The notes under the pieces: model-generated
What the model was told of the DNA's origin: nothing
Seen by the model: the letters and a program-made list of their open reading frames with translations, nothing else
The model's database searches: none
Translations under genes and position numbers: made by a program
Shown here: positions 47,417 to 58,479 of the stretch, in pieces
Layout of the letters: every line of letters starts with the position of its first letter
How positions within the stretch are numbered: position 1 is the first letter of the stretch
From: Methanosarcina sp. ERenArc_MAG2
Lineage (GTDB): Archaea > Halobacteriota > Methanosarcinia > Methanosarcinales > Methanosarcinaceae
Direction of reading: 5' to 3'
DNA length: 64,000 bases
NCBI GenBank assembly: GCA_023955635.1
Contig: JAMXHR010000010.1
Span: forward strand, 806,001-870,000

Positions 47417-48957
47417 ATGTCAGTTAACGACTCTGTTAACCGGATAACGGCAGGTTCCGGCGTAATACTTGGAGGAACCTTTCTCGGAATGCTTCTTGAC
47501 ATCATTCTTAAAGGAGTACTTACATCCCATCTCTCGCCAGCCGACTTTGGTACATATGCCCTCGCACTTACGGTTATATCAATTACAGGTGCAGTTGCAA
47601 CTCTTGGACTCAATGAAGGGGTCCCGAGATATATTGCATTCTTCAGGGGCAAGAATGAGGATCAGAAGATACATGAATTAATAATGTCAGCCGTGTTTAT
47701 GGGCTTGATTGCCGGCCTACTTGCTGTCCTGGTCTCACCCTCATTGTTCGAAAGTCTAGCTGGAGAGGGATTTGATGCACAGGGTAACATTCTGTCCGCA
47801 GTTAAGATCCTGATCTTTGCCGTTCCATTCACCATACTCCTGAACCTCACAGTAGCGATCTACAGAGGATTCGACCGCACCAGTATTAACATGTATTTCT
47901 ATAACATTATAAGACCGGTATCCCTGCTTGGATTTGCTTCAGTTGCCGTGTTCTTCAGCGCTTCCCTGAAAGGAGTTGTGTTTGCGGATCTGCTTTCAAT
48001 GGTCTTTACTTTCGGCATAATGTCAGCGTACTTTATAAAAAAACCCCCGCTTAAACCTGAGTGGAAACTTAAATTCAGTGAGCCCACCAAGCAGCTAATA
48101 AGGTATTCATTCCCGCTTTTGATAAGCGCAACTCTGTTAAACCTAATGAGCTGGACAGATACAATAATGCTCGGTTATTTCAAGTCAGCTGAGGTTGTTG
48201 GAGTTTACAATGCAGTATACCCTCTTGTAGGGTTCCTGTCCATGATAATAGCTTCAATGGGTTTTGTATACGTCCCTGTAACATCGAAGCTGTGGGGTCA
48301 AAGCAACACTGAATCACTTGGCTCGATTTATGCGATAATGACCAAGTGGTGCTTCCTGCTTACATTCCCCTCTTTGCATTGATATTCGTGTACCCTGAGT
48401 TTCTTATCACGAAACTCTACGGAGCGGAATATGTAGGCGGCACCACAGCCCTGCGTATCCTTGCCCTCGGGTTCATAGCAAACTCATACTTCGGATTTAA
48501 CTACCATACTTTATTGGCCTCCGGAGACTCTGATTTCCTGATGAAATGTTCGGTAGCAAGTGCAGGAATTAACGTCGTTATCAACTTCATGCTTATACCT
48601 GAGTATGGCATGGTAGGTGCAGCTATAGGGACTGCAGTATCCTATGCATCGATCGAAGTCTTAATGACCTTAAGAGCCTGGAAGAAACAGAAAATGCATC
48701 CTTTCACTTCAATGTACAGGAAGTTAACCCTTGTCTGTATCTTCATGGTCGTATCCATGCTTGCAGCCAGAAATGCACTTCTGCTTTCCGGAGCAACCTG
48801 GGAATACATAGGCTTCGTAATCGTGTATTTCCTGATTGTCCAGCGTACAAAAATACTGGACGAAAGTGAAATAAAGATGATAGGCGAGGTTCGGAAAACT
48901 ATTCGGTATAATATCGGGACCCACATTCCTCAGTCACTCAAAACAGTTGCACCCTAA
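47417..48957 (+). CDS. Wzx-like polysaccharide flippase (MOP/PST family), frameshifted
   Basis: About 513 residues with 12-14 spans. GSGVILGGTFLGMLLDIILKGVL and TYALALTVISITGAVATLGLNEGVPRY at the N-terminus, YSFPLLISATLLNLMSWTDTIMLGYF in the middle, and AEYVGGTTALRILALGF after the break are typical of oligosaccharide flippases. The frame stops at 48382. One C restored in the run 48367-48370 continues TFPLFALIFVYPEFLI. ATG 47417 (MSVNDSVNRITAG) is chosen over GTG 47384. It moves lipid-linked glycans for surface polysaccharide or glycoprotein assembly. Confidence 0.85.
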
Positions 48958-48959
48958 TT

Positions 48960-49030
48960 TGCTTTCTGGTGTCAGAAAGGCCGGCAACCCCTTCCCTTTG
49001 AAGGTGTCGGTGACTCTGTTTTTTACAATT
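48960..49030 (+). terminator. possible terminator after the flippase
   Basis: CCGGCAACCCCTTC pairs with GAAGGTGTCGG around a CCTTT loop, followed by GACTCTGTTTTTTACAATTTTTT. The remaining gap to 49570 is AT-rich and shows no gene. Confidence 0.5.
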
Positions 49031-49570
49031 TTTTAAATAAAAAAATTATATATTCAATGAAAGAACAAAACTTCAATTCCTGAACCCTACCCACCTTTTG
49101 GGGCCATGGAAAAACCATTTTCTAAGCTTGCCTCAGGAGCTATTTCCTTTAATCAGAGATCAGCCTTGCTTCACTTTTGCAAAGCCCCCTTGGCCAGAGC
49201 ATATCCCACAATACCCTGAAGTCGTTCTGGTCAGATGTCTGCACGTAAACCTTTTTTCACTCGGATCAACTGCTTCCCTCTTAACCAGTTAATACGTTTC
49301 CAGGTACTTTTTCACCTTTTTTACCATTTTTAATTTAATTATTATTCTGGCCTGTTTGGTTTTATTCTGATTTATTTTACCCCTTTGTTTTATATCCACC
49401 TGTGCCTCTATTTACGTCTGCCTTTTTATTTGCTGGAGTTAGCTTTCGATAGTTTACTTTCCTTTTATTAATCACTTATATTTCATCTCCTGCAACGAAG
49501 AGTAAATTTTGTAAGAGCTTGATAACAGGTGTTTAATAAAAGTGTAATATATTATAAATTGGGGGAAAAT

Positions 49571-50400
49571 ATGAGCTGGAGGTACATAAGAAATCTAGTT
49601 ACAAGAACAATAAGGGAATGGTTGGAAGATGATGCAATGACTTACAGCGCTGCACTGGCATTTTATTTTGTATTGAGCCTTCCTGCTCTCCTCTTATTTT
49701 CGGTATCTGTAGGCAGTATTTTTTTGAGGTCAAAAAGCCTCCAGGACACCATACTCAATTACTTGCAGGGAGTCATTGATGAAGGGATGAAGAGTATGAT
49801 AGTTTTACTTTTCGAACGTATTCCGGAAATCGATTCCCTCTCGATAAGCGCATTAATAGGTCTTGTGCTACTTCTCTGGAGTGCTAGCAATTTTTTCAGG
49901 CAATTCAAGAATTTCCTTGAAAAAGCATGGGGCATTAAGCCTGCTGAGTCCAATACTATTAAAGATTATATAAGAGATACGATTAAGTATTTTCTTATAG
50001 TTATTTTTTGGGGGGATTGCTTATGATTAGTATAATTGTTGAAGGAATTCTCTATACAGTTTCAAGATTTTCCCAGGGACTGTTACCTTTTTCACCTGTT
50101 GTTGAAGATTATACAGGTTCTATAGCCAGTTTTCTAATTCTCGTGCTGTTTTTTATGGTTTTGTATAGAGTACTTCCAAATATAAAGCTGAATTTAAAAT
50201 CTCTTTTTGTAGGGTCGCTGGTAACAGTAATTCTTATAACCATCGGCAAATATGCCATAGCGCTTTATTTTACGTACAGCGACCCTATAAGCATATATGG
50301 AGCAATAGGATCGATTACAGGATTGTTTCTTCTGATCTACTATTCAACAATTATGGTTACAATTGGTGCAGAGTTTACAAAAGTTTATTCTGAATCTTAA
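49571..50400 (+). CDS. YihY/virulence-factor-BrkB-family membrane protein, frameshifted
   Basis: About 276 residues, six spans. REWLEDDAMTYSAALAFYFVLSLPALLLF is the classic YihY/RBN start and LLWSASNFFRQFKNFLEKAWGI the second landmark. After the break come LFFMVLYRVLPNIKLNLKSLFVGS and GAIGSITGLFLLIYYSTIMVTIGAEFTKVYSE. The frame stops at 50026. One base added in the T6-G6 run at 50004-50015 joins it. ATG 49571 has GGGGG upstream. The family was once named RNase BN but is a membrane protein of unknown transport role. Confidence 0.85.
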
Positions 50401-50520
50401 AATTATTGCTCTGTAAAGAGGAACTTGAGTTTTTTTAATTTGTTTTTCCTTTTTCTCTTATTTCGGTCATCCACTAACATATGATTAAAAGTATATATTT
50501 GGACCAATTTTCATAAAAAC

Positions 50521-50670
50521 AATAACACCTTAATACGATTTAGTTCGAGCAGAAGTTAAACAAAAAAACGTAACAAACAAAAAATGGAATTGATAAATCG
50601 TATTATCATTAACGGTTCTAGGGGAAGTTTCCATCCCCGCAGAAAGCTGCGAGGTATTTGACTGAAATAA
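50521..50670. repeat. dispersed ~150-bp repeat with conserved hairpin, copy 2
   Basis: Matches 25561-25695, with a ~13-base extra tract. The hairpin CCCCGCAG, loop AAAG, CTGCGAGG is retained. It ends just before the stop codon of the ankyrin gene at 50673. Confidence 0.6.
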
Positions 50671-50672
50671 AA

Positions 50673-51590
50673 TTACGATCTGAAACTGGCACCATCTTTC
50701 ATAAGCGACTCAACGATATCCTTAAACTCCATTTCTGCCGCAATTTCCAAAGCAGTGTTGCCATTTTCTTCTTGAATATTAAGATCGGCGCCACTTTTGA
50801 TGAGCAACTCAACAACATCCTTACGCCTCGTTTGTGCCGAAAACATCAAAGCAGTAAGACCGTATTCATCTTGAATATTGAGATTGGCACCACTTTCAAT
50901 AAGCAACTTAACAATATCCTTAAATCCCCTATCTGCCGCATGAATCAAAGCGGTCTTACCGTTTTTGTCCTGGATATCAGGATTGGCCCCGCCTTTAAGA
51001 AGCAACTCAACAATATCTTTATGCCCCTTTTTAGCTGCGGCATTCAAAGCAGTGTTACGATTGTTGTCTTGAATATTTAGATCAGCCCCACCTGTAATAA
51101 ACAACTCTACAATATTCTTATGCCCCCGATCTGCCGCACAAATCAAAGCAGTCTTACCGCTTTTGTCCTGGATATCAGGATTGGCACCGCCTTCAATAAG
51201 CAACTCAACAATATCCTTATATCCTATTTTTACCGCAAACTTCAAAGCAGTCTCGCCATTTTTATCTTGAATATTTAGATTAGCACCGCCTTTAATAAGC
51301 AACTCAACAATATCCCCGCGTCCTATCTTTGCCGCACAAATCAGAGCAGTGTCGCCATTTTTATCTTGAATATTAAGATTGACACCGCCTTCAATAAGCA
51401 ACTCAATAACATCCTTATGCTCCATATCTGTCGCATAAATCAAAGCAGTTTTACCATATGCGTCTTGTGAATTTAGATCAATTTTATTGCTTTTTAGAAA
51501 TCCCTTTACATTTCCGATCTGTCCTAATCTGCAAGCGTCTAAAAATTCATGGGTTTTATCTTTACCAAATAAATTAGATATAAAGTCCAT
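50673..51590 (-). CDS. ankyrin-repeat protein
   Basis: A 305-residue protein built of about eight ankyrin units of 33 residues (recurring D-K-N-G-x-T-A-L-x-x-A-A...G-x-x-D-I-V-E-L-L-I-x-G-G-A-N-x-N-I-Q). The first ~35 residues ([23 protein letters not shown]) form a cap. ATG 51590 follows GGAG and is preferred over the upstream GTGs. No signal peptide, so it is a cytoplasmic interaction scaffold. Very regular repeats suggest recent expansion. It may have come from a bacterium or eukaryote, since such proteins are common in both. Confidence 0.88.
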   Translation of the reverse strand: MDFISNLFGKDKTHEFLDACRLGQIGNVKGFLKSNKIDLNSQDAYGKTALIYATDMEHKDVIELLIEGGVNLNIQDKNGDTALICAAKIGRGDIVELLIKGGANLNIQDKNGETALKFAVKIGYKDIVELLIEGGANPDIQDKSGKTALICAADRGHKNIVELFITGGADLNIQDNNRNTALNAAAKKGHKDIVELLLKGGANPDIQDKNGKTALIHAADRGFKDIVKLLIESGANLNIQDEYGLTALMFSAQTRRKDVVELLIKSGADLNIQEENGNTALEIAAEMEFKDIVESLMKDGASFRS

Positions 51591-51803
51591 CACCACTCCA
51601 TCCTAAAATATTTACATATTGTGTTATGTATCAGAATCTGGCTATCTTTGCATTTTTGATTAAAACACAGGAATTAAAAAACTATAACTTATTTATAACT
51701 CAGCTTCAGGAAACATACGATTGTATATCTGCATAAGGCACCAATTGTATATTTACATAAGTCATCAATTATTATTTTTTGGAGTCGGGTTTTGTTATTC
51801 TCC

Positions 51804-52883
51804 TCAAACTGCACCGTAGCTTTTTGTAAAATATTTTTTTCTCCAGTAAAGTGCGACATTCACAAGCCCGATCATCACAGGTACTTCAATCAAAGGACCC
51901 ACCACGGCTGCAAATGCCTGCCCGGAATTGATGCCGAAAACCGCTACTGCTACTGCAATTGCCAGTTCAAAGTTGTTACTGGCTGCGGTAAAAGAAAGGG
52001 ATGTTGTCTGTCCGTAGTTAATGCCCAATTTCATGGAGATAAAAAAGGAGACACTGAACATAATCACAAAATAGATTAAGAGGGGAATTGCGATCCTTAC
52101 AACATCTAAAGGCAAGCTAACAATGTATTCTCCTTTTAAAGAGAACATGACAATAATCGTAAACAGCAGGGCATAAAGTGCAATCGGACCGGATTTAGGA
52201 ACAAATATCCCATCATACCATTCGGCTCCTTTTGCTGGACGCAAGAAGTAGCGAGTTAGAAAGCCAGCAGCAAAAGGGATCCCCAGGTAAATAGCAACAC
52301 TCCGGGCAACCTCTCCCATAGATACATTTATTTCCATACCACTCAGTCCGAGCCATTCAGGTAGCACTGTTATAAAGATGTAGGCAAATATGGAGTAAAA
52401 GACTACCTGAAAGATTGAATTGAAGGCAACCAGAGCAGCAGCGTACTCATTATCCCCACCTGCCAGGCTATTCCAGACAATCACCATGGCGATGCATCTG
52501 GCCAATCCAATCAGAATGATACCTACCATATATTCCGGATATTCCCTGAGAAATATAATCGCCAGAGCAAACATCAGAAGCGGACCAATGACCCAATTTT
52601 GCAGTAAGGATAAGCCTAATACCTTACGATTCTTGAACACCTTGCCTAATTCTTCATATTTTACCCGCGCAAGTGGGGGATACATCATAACTATTAAACC
52701 AATCGCAATGGGGATGGATGTAGTGCCAATAGATAGGCTCTTTAAAAATTCCGCAAATTCCGGATAAACAAATCCCAGGGCTACACCGACGAACATAGCC
52801 AAAAAAATCCATAAAGTTAAATAACGATCCAAAAATGACAATTTCGACACAACGGAGTTTTCCAAAAAAACACCTCTTTTCAT
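51804..52883 (-). CDS. acr3: ACR3-family arsenite efflux permease
   Basis: A 359-residue protein with ten spans. [36 protein letters not shown] contains the essential Cys of the ACR3/ArsB-type family, and [28 protein letters not shown] and [16 protein letters not shown] are also diagnostic. It exports As(III) across the cytoplasmic membrane. Its upstream neighbour 63 bases away is an ArsR regulator on the same strand, so this is an arsenite-inducible operon. Confidence 0.93.
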   Translation of the reverse strand: MKRGVFLENSVVSKLSFLDRYLTLWIFLAMFVGVALGFVYPEFAEFLKSLSIGTTSIPIAIGLIVMMYPPLARVKYEELGKVFKNRKVLGLSLLQNWVIGPLLMFALAIIFLREYPEYMVGIILIGLARCIAMVIVWNSLAGGDNEYAAALVAFNSIFQVVFYSIFAYIFITVLPEWLGLSGMEINVSMGEVARSVAIYLGIPFAAGFLTRYFLRPAKGAEWYDGIFVPKSGPIALYALLFTIIVMFSLKGEYIVSLPLDVVRIAIPLLIYFVIMFSVSFFISMKLGINYGQTTSLSFTAASNNFELAIAVAVAVFGINSGQAFAAVVGPLIEVPVMIGLVNVALYWRKKYFTKSYGAV

Positions 52884-52946
52884 TTTTTGTAAACCGGATT
52901 ATTTTTCTCCATCGGATAACGACTTGAAATCTATCGCCTTCAAGAT

Positions 52947-53338
52947 CTATTTGAGAACGGAATCGCAAGATTTACCACTTGCTTTGAACTTCTTCAATAG
53001 CATTAAATCGTCTTTACAAACACTGATTTTCCCAATCTCATCCTCGATAATGATTAAAAGGAAGGGGAACTTTGAAAAAATGGTATTATTAAGTCGATAA
53101 TAAACCCATTGGGATTTTTTTCGGAAACAATAATCTCTGCCATTTTCAGTTTATTTAAATGTCTTGAGGCATTGGATTGCTTAACACCCAGAACTGCTTC
53201 AATGTCACAGACACATAATTCACCGTTTCTTAAAAGATTTAGTATTCTTATTCTGTTTTCATCAGCTAGAGACTTAAATATGGAAACAATATCCACAGAT
53301 ATCAACGCCCTTATATGAATATATGCAATTATACTCAT
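52947..53338 (-). CDS. arsR: ArsR-family metalloregulator, frameshifted near C-terminus
   Basis: Winged-helix repressor of the ars operon. FKSLADENRIRILNLLRNGELCVCDIEAVLGVKQSNASRHLNKL holds the metal-binding ELCVCD motif in helix alpha-3 and the recognition helix. The frame leaves the family after EKNPNGF. One base added to the run at 53115-53121 gives EKKSQWVYYRLNNTIFSKFPF and a stop at 52947-52949 (~130 residues). The start is unsure: ATG 53338 or a GTG/TTG nearer the first helix. Arsenite binding to the Cys pair would release it from DNA and switch on acr3. Confidence 0.85.
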
Positions 53339-53404
53339 AATCTATTTAAAAGTGCTGTTTTATTTTTACATTGTTCACGATACTATGAGAATTATCTCCA
53401 GAAT

Positions 53405-55199
53405 AAAAATCAAATTGCGGGCGGCCACCCCACCCAAAACAGGCTGTCCGGCAATTACTGATAGTAATAAATAACGATCATCTGTAGCTAGACTGGAACT
53501 TTATAGCTTTATGAAATTTGCATTCTATTTCCTTTTCCTTTTTTCAACAGGAAAAGTTCCATTTATTCCCATTTTCCCTTCCAATGATCTCGTTTTTATT
53601 TGAGTAAATCCATATTTTCCTTAAGTTAGCTGCCGTACACACTAAATTAAATTCGTTTCTGATTGATTTCAATCCTCTGGTTAAAAATTGTCTAAATCCT
53701 AAATTCTCTTTATAATTTCCAATTGCAGGTTCTACTACCTGCTTTCTTTGCCCATATATTCTTTTAGCTTCTTCTGTTTTCATTTTATCGGCTAATTGCT
53801 TTCTTTCTTTTGAAAATTCAGCTATTTTTAAATGCCTAATTCCATCCATCCTTTTTGTACAATTTTTGCTGAATTCACATTTTTTACATTCAGTTCCCTT
53901 ATAAAGTCTGTATTTTCTCTTCCTTTCTTTCTCATAACCCTCATACAAAAACTTCAATCTTCGATTTTCAGAGCATATAAACTCATCATTTTCTTCATTA
54001 TACTCAAAATTATCAATATCGAATCTGTTGTCTTCAATGTTTTCTGTTGTTGTTTTATCTACTTCTTTTTGCTTTGGAATATATGGGTCCAATTTCTTAT
54101 GATTTAAATAATGTATGTTATTTCCACAGTAATATCCACTGTCTGCACATATTTTAGTGCCTTCTTTTAGCAAGCCACAATTTTCTTCCGCAAGTTGAAT
54201 CTGTGGTTTCAATTGATAAGTATCAGTTCTATCTTGACAGATACCATTTGCAACAATAATCCCCAGTTTATGGTCCACTGTTATCTGAGCATTGTATGCC
54301 AGTTCAAATAATCCCTTTTTGTTTTTCATAAAACGAGATTCTTTATCAGTCAAGCTTACTTTCTCAATACTGTCTTTTTCAAATTCATCAAGTGCTTCTT
54401 CAACCGTGTCTTTGATCTCTTTTTTCGGTCATTAGAATTATCCTTATTTACTTGCTTTATATACTTCGCAACTACAGCTTTTACTTTGTATTTTCCACTT
54501 TCATGCAATTGATCGTAACCACGGCAGTTGCCAAACTGTTCATCCTCAAGTTTGTCTACTTCAATACCTTTTTTAATTCATTATTAACATATTCTCCAAT
54601 AACCCTCGAGACCTCTTCCAAAACCACATTATTTTTTGACGCAGAAGCTTTTACTATGGATCCGTCAGTGCTTAATTGCTCAAGACCTATTACTCCTAGA
54701 TCTTTAGCTGCCTTAACTGTATTTTTGAACAATTCAGTAATCAGTTTCCCATTTTCTTTTCTAAAGTCACTGATTGTTCTAAAATCAGGTTGTAGGTTTT
54801 CAGCCAAATAAATGTAAACTACATTTTCTCGAACATTGCGAGCTATTGCTCGCGATGATCGAACTCTGTCAAGCATCGATTGAATCAAAATTTTACACAT
54901 TATGCACGGATGATAAGCCGGGTGCCCAGAACCATCATACCTTGTTTCAAATTCACTGAAATCTATCTCATCTATAAAAGACTCAACTAAGAAGCAGATA
55001 TGATCTGAAGGAATAAGATCTCGAATATCTGGAGGTAAAGTCCAAGCTTGATTCTTTGAAGATTTGATAAATGCCATAAAACAAAATATTCTCAATAAAT
55101 AGATATAATTATCAACATATTCAAAACAGAACTCTAATAACGTAGGTAATTGTCGGACAGCTTGTTTAGGGTGGGGTGGCCGCCCGCAATTTGATTTTT
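53405..55199. mobile_element. IS1182-like element with 54-bp terminal inverted repeats
   Basis: The two ends (53405-53458 and 55146-55199) are inverted repeats that match at about 51 of 54 positions, beginning AAAAATCAAATTGCGGGCGG and reading CTGTCCG.CAATTAC inside. The element is 1795 bp and carries one transposase gene. It lies just upstream of the ars operon, so it might affect the ars promoter. Confidence 0.82.
53544..55095 (-). pseudogene. IS1182-type transposase, two frameshifts
   Basis: N-terminal part from 55095: WTLPPDIRDLIPSDHICFLVESFI, YHPCIMCKILI, and LSTDGSIVKASASKNN with a catalytic Asp. Then, in another frame, EVDKLEDEQFGNCRGYDQL. C-terminal part 54353-53544: FELAYNAQITVDHKLGIIVA, ICADSGYY and RKQVVEPAIGNYKENLGFRQF. 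The frames join if one base is added to each of the runs at 54569-54574 and 54420-54425. The homology is otherwise continuous, so it may be active in reality. Confidence 0.82.
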
Positions 55200-55549
55200 G
55201 CAGGGTCGATTTTTTGAATAGATTTTTTAATAGGTCGGGTACCGGTTTGTTTTACAGGATTTTTTAATTTAGGGATGGGCTCAGACTGAAACTGTTACTA
55301 GAGAAGATTGTTTTTCTTCGTCTTATGCTGCGGACTTGAAAATTTGTTTATAACTGTCGTTGGCATTTTTTTCTACATTTGTATATAGTATTTAATGTTA
55401 GGAAGTTGTATATACCTGGACCAACATTCTAACTTTTAACTCAATCACTTGGATAAATTGTGTAAGGTATTCTTATACAGAGTAATTTCCAGAACAATGG
55501 TGAGAGAGTTAACATAAAGGGGAATTTAACATAAAGGGGGAATAAAAGA
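55200..55549. other. intergenic region, promoter of the chagasin-like gene
   Basis: About 350 AT-rich bases. A TATATAGTATTTAATG tract near 55384 may be the promoter. A short direct repeat (AACATAAAGGGG) lies at ~55511-55538. No ORF. Confidence 0.35.
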
Positions 55550-55861
55550 ATGCAAAAATTAGAGTTATTGCCACCGATGAAGGGGAAAGTTGGAGATATA
55601 ATTGAAATTTCAATACCGTCGAATCCTTCGACTGGCTATAGTTGTTTACTTTCGGATATGCCAGATTGTGTTTATTTTGTGGAGTCAACATATGTACCCG
55701 ATCAGCCTATCAAACCGGGAAGCGGGGGAACTAGCAAGTTCAAGTTTGTTGGAGTCAAGAAAGGTGATGGAAAAATTATTTTCCATAGTGTGAAGTTCTC
55801 TCACCCTCCTGAAATATTGGAACCTACTGTTATGCAGAAAAGATTTGTTATAATAGAGTGA
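55550..55861 (+). CDS. chagasin-like (I42) cysteine protease inhibitor
   Basis: A 103-residue protein preceded by AAAGGGGGAATA. SNPSTGYSC matches the NPTTGY loop of chagasin, GSGGTSKFKFVGV the GxGG strand, and FSHPPEILEP the position of the RPW/F loop. The three loops together plug the active site of papain-family proteases. No signal peptide is seen, so the target would be cytoplasmic, or the protein is released by another path. No protease gene lies nearby. Confidence 0.78.
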   Translation: MQKLELLPPMKGKVGDIIEISIPSNPSTGYSCLLSDMPDCVYFVESTYVPDQPIKPGSGGTSKFKFVGVKKGDGKIIFHSVKFSHPPEILEPTVMQKRFVIIE

Positions 55862-56084
55862 TGAAATGGCTTTATTTGCCATTTATCTTTCCTTTTTTGA
55901 TATATCTACTCAATCTATTTTACATTGAGTTTCAGTGACTAATCTTCAACCTGTTTTTTGGGGATTTTTCTTATTCAGGGCCGATTTGAGTTTCGATGCT
56001 TCTTAAACAGGGTACCATACGACTGCGAAGCAGGCGGCGAAGACCGAAAAAAGAGAAATTACTCATTAGAGGATTTATATGATT

Positions 56085-57440
56085 TTATTCTTTTGAAGAG
56101 TGGTATCGATATACTTCTCTTTTTTTCAACAATGCTTTATTGAATATTTTGTGATCAGGTTCTTCTCTGTGGAAACATAGTGTGGAACCTTTTTCTAAAT
56201 CATCAGAATAGACTTCTATCGACTTATAATCAACGAGATCCTCTTCAACGAAACAATAAACACCCAAATCATTTAACCTTATATGAAGCCCGATATCTCC
56301 TGGCAAACATTTCAGTTCCAAAACCTTACCAATACTATCGACAATCTCTTTTCTCATTTCCCGGAGTTCCTCACCAAACTCAGAAACGATAGTAAGTTCG
56401 GGTTTTGTCATATCAAGAAATTTTGTTATTCCAAGGAGTCCCAGATGGTGACGGTAGAAGCATTTATTTCTTTCATTATCACTGGTAGCTTTTACATAAT
56501 CAAACTCTGTGATCTTTATTGAACCCAAGTGAGCTATCACTAATCTGGGTTTGTAATCAATGAAAGGCTTAACCATGACTTCATTTCGATCCCAGTCCCA
56601 ACCGGTGTCTCCTGTAAAACCTACTTTAACTCCATCAATATCAAGAATAAAACCAATCGCATACTGTTCATCAATAATTTCATGATGCTTTGCTTTTGTT
56701 GTGTATATTGTGATACCATGGTACTCTTCTGACAATTCGTACTTAGTGTTTGGCATGAGCACGGTAACACTATTAATCTCATGAGAATCTTTGAGATTCA
56801 GCCAACCTGAGTATTTCATGAAAGTTCCCACGTTCATGAAAAGGTCGACTTTTTTACCCTGCTCTTTCAACCTTTGTTCAATCTCTTTTCTTTTTTCATC
56901 TTCCGTTTTGTCTTTCATTTTTTCAATGATGGTATCTTTTATGGCATCGTTATGCTTGTACACAAGCGTTAAGATAGACTCCAAGTCTACAGTATGATCA
57001 TTGTGAGCATGCGTAATCAAAACAGCATCAATATCCGCTACCTTGAAGCCTTCCTGATAGAAGTTCTCAACGAAATTAAAACCCGGGTCGATTACTATTC
57101 CCTTACCCCGATGGTATAAGAAATATCCACCACCTTTGTTGTCACCTTTTTCGGAAGGTAATATTGGAGTATAAGAGTTCCATTTTCTCAGAACTGACAA
57201 AAATGAAAAAGCATCTTTTGGTATACTTCTTTCAGAATCAATGAAGTTCTTGAATAGGGACTCAATGCCATTTATATTTTTGAAGAAATCGTCTTTTTTC
57301 TCTTGAAAAACATTTATAACTTCATTTAGAACATCTGTTTTTTTGTCTTCATGTCTTTCCTTCAGAGCATTTTTCTTAAAATTAACAAATGGGATTATAA
57401 AATGGTTGTTTACTATATCTTCTCTTTGCGATAAAGTCAA
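56085..57440 (-). CDS. metallo-beta-lactamase-fold hydrolase
   Basis: A 451-residue protein. ITHAHNDHT (residues 144-149) is the HxHxDH metal motif, GFTGDTGWDWDRNEV the bridging Asp region, LVIAHLGSIKI and FYRHHLGLLGITKF further His ligands. Residues 1-130 are helical and charged, not part of the fold. A TTG at 57440 is the first start in frame, inside the 3' end of the TPR gene (~59-base overlap). An alternative is that one base separates a single TPR-MBL fusion protein. The substrate is unknown; relatives cleave RNA, DNA or phosphoesters. Confidence 0.78.
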   Translation of the reverse strand: MTLSQREDIVNNHFIIPFVNFKKNALKERHEDKKTDVLNEVINVFQEKKDDFFKNINGIESLFKNFIDSERSIPKDAFSFLSVLRKWNSYTPILPSEKGDNKGGGYFLYHRGKGIVIDPGFNFVENFYQEGFKVADIDAVLITHAHNDHTVDLESILTLVYKHNDAIKDTIIEKMKDKTEDEKRKEIEQRLKEQGKKVDLFMNVGTFMKYSGWLNLKDSHEINSVTVLMPNTKYELSEEYHGITIYTTKAKHHEIIDEQYAIGFILDIDGVKVGFTGDTGWDWDRNEVMVKPFIDYKPRLVIAHLGSIKITEFDYVKATSDNERNKCFYRHHLGLLGITKFLDMTKPELTIVSEFGEELREMRKEIVDSIGKVLELKCLPGDIGLHIRLNDLGVYCFVEEDLVDYKSIEVYSDDLEKGSTLCFHREEPDHKIFNKALLKKREVYRYHSSKE

Positions 57441-58266
57441 ATATTTCAGTCGCTTCTACGTTCTTCCCAATTTTTTCTAGGCTAAAGGCTTTATGAATCA
57501 AAACTATCCAATCTTCAGACCTGATTTTAAGTGCTCGATCGTAAAGTTCAATAGCTTCTTCTTCCCGTTGCAATTTACTAAGAGAGAATCCCTTATTTAC
57601 AATAGAATCATAATCGTCAGGCTTAATCTTAAGTGCGCAATTATAAAGTTCAATAGCATTTCCTTCAAGTTCAATATGCTTCTTTTTTTGCCAATATACT
57701 GAGGCAGATACCCTTGTTTCTTAAAGAATTATAATCATCAGGCCTGATTTTAAGAGCTTTATCATAAAATTCAATTGCTTCTTCTTCTCTTCCTAAATTC
57801 AAGAGAGAGGAACCTTTTTCTCTTAATGAAGCAAAGTCGTCAGGCTTGATTTCAAGAGCTTTGTCAAAAAATTCAATAGCCTCTTCTTCTCTTTCCAAGT
57901 TGCTGAGAGTAACGCCCTTCTGTCTTAGAGAATCATAATCATTAGGTTTGAGTTTAAGAGATAGATCAAAAAACTCTATAGCTTCATCCTTTTTTCCCGA
58001 GAGACTGAATGCAACTCCCAAGTTTTTAAGAAAAAATGCTTTGAATTCTTTTTTCTTTACTAATTCCACTGATTTTCTATAATGGGAGATAGCAGATTCG
58101 TAATTACCATCTATAATTTGCAATTCCCCTAAAAAAATTCTATAAAAGAATTATTTCTGTTCTTTCTTGCCAGAGAAAGACCTTTCTCCAGTAAGGTTTT
58201 AGCTTCTTCGTATTTTCCGAGCCCAAATTTTTCATCGGCTTCTTTACTCAACGAAATGTAATCCAA
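57382..58266 (-). pseudogene. TPR-repeat protein, frameshifted, upstream of the MBL gene
   Basis: Read across frames: LDYISLSKEADEKFGLGKYEEA at the start (TTG 58266, AGGGGTG upstream), then NYESAISHYRKSVELVKK and repeated 34-residue units (EREEEAIEFFDKALEIKPDDFASLREKG). The first break is at the A7 run 58131-58137 (one base lost). The second is at the T7 run 57683-57689 (one base gained). The last unit is 57382-57573 (ALKIRSEDWIVLIHKAFSLEKIGK). The seven or so TPRs probably form the N-terminal scaffold of the MBL protein or its partner. Confidence 0.65.
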
Positions 58267-58479
58267 TTGTGCACCCCTGGATTGAAAAATATGAAATTAT
58301 CTTAAAAATAATTCAATTATAGTGAAATTTCGATCAATAAATATCTCAAATCTTTTCATCAGCTATGTTTATAAAATTTGTTAATTAAGATCGAATTTCA
58401 CAAAAAAGATACAAACTACTTGATTTGATAAAAAAGACGTCTTTCTATGAAAAAATTGTTTTTGATTGTTTTTAATACT

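Noticed and set aside
49098..49292. 64-residue open frame
   Set aside because: No ribosome-binding site, no motif, and atypical composition; judged chance.
50600..50670. CRISPR-like repeat (GTTTCCATCCCCGC... hairpin)
   Set aside because: It occurs once here and once at 25640, with no repeat-spacer periodicity and no cas genes in the window.
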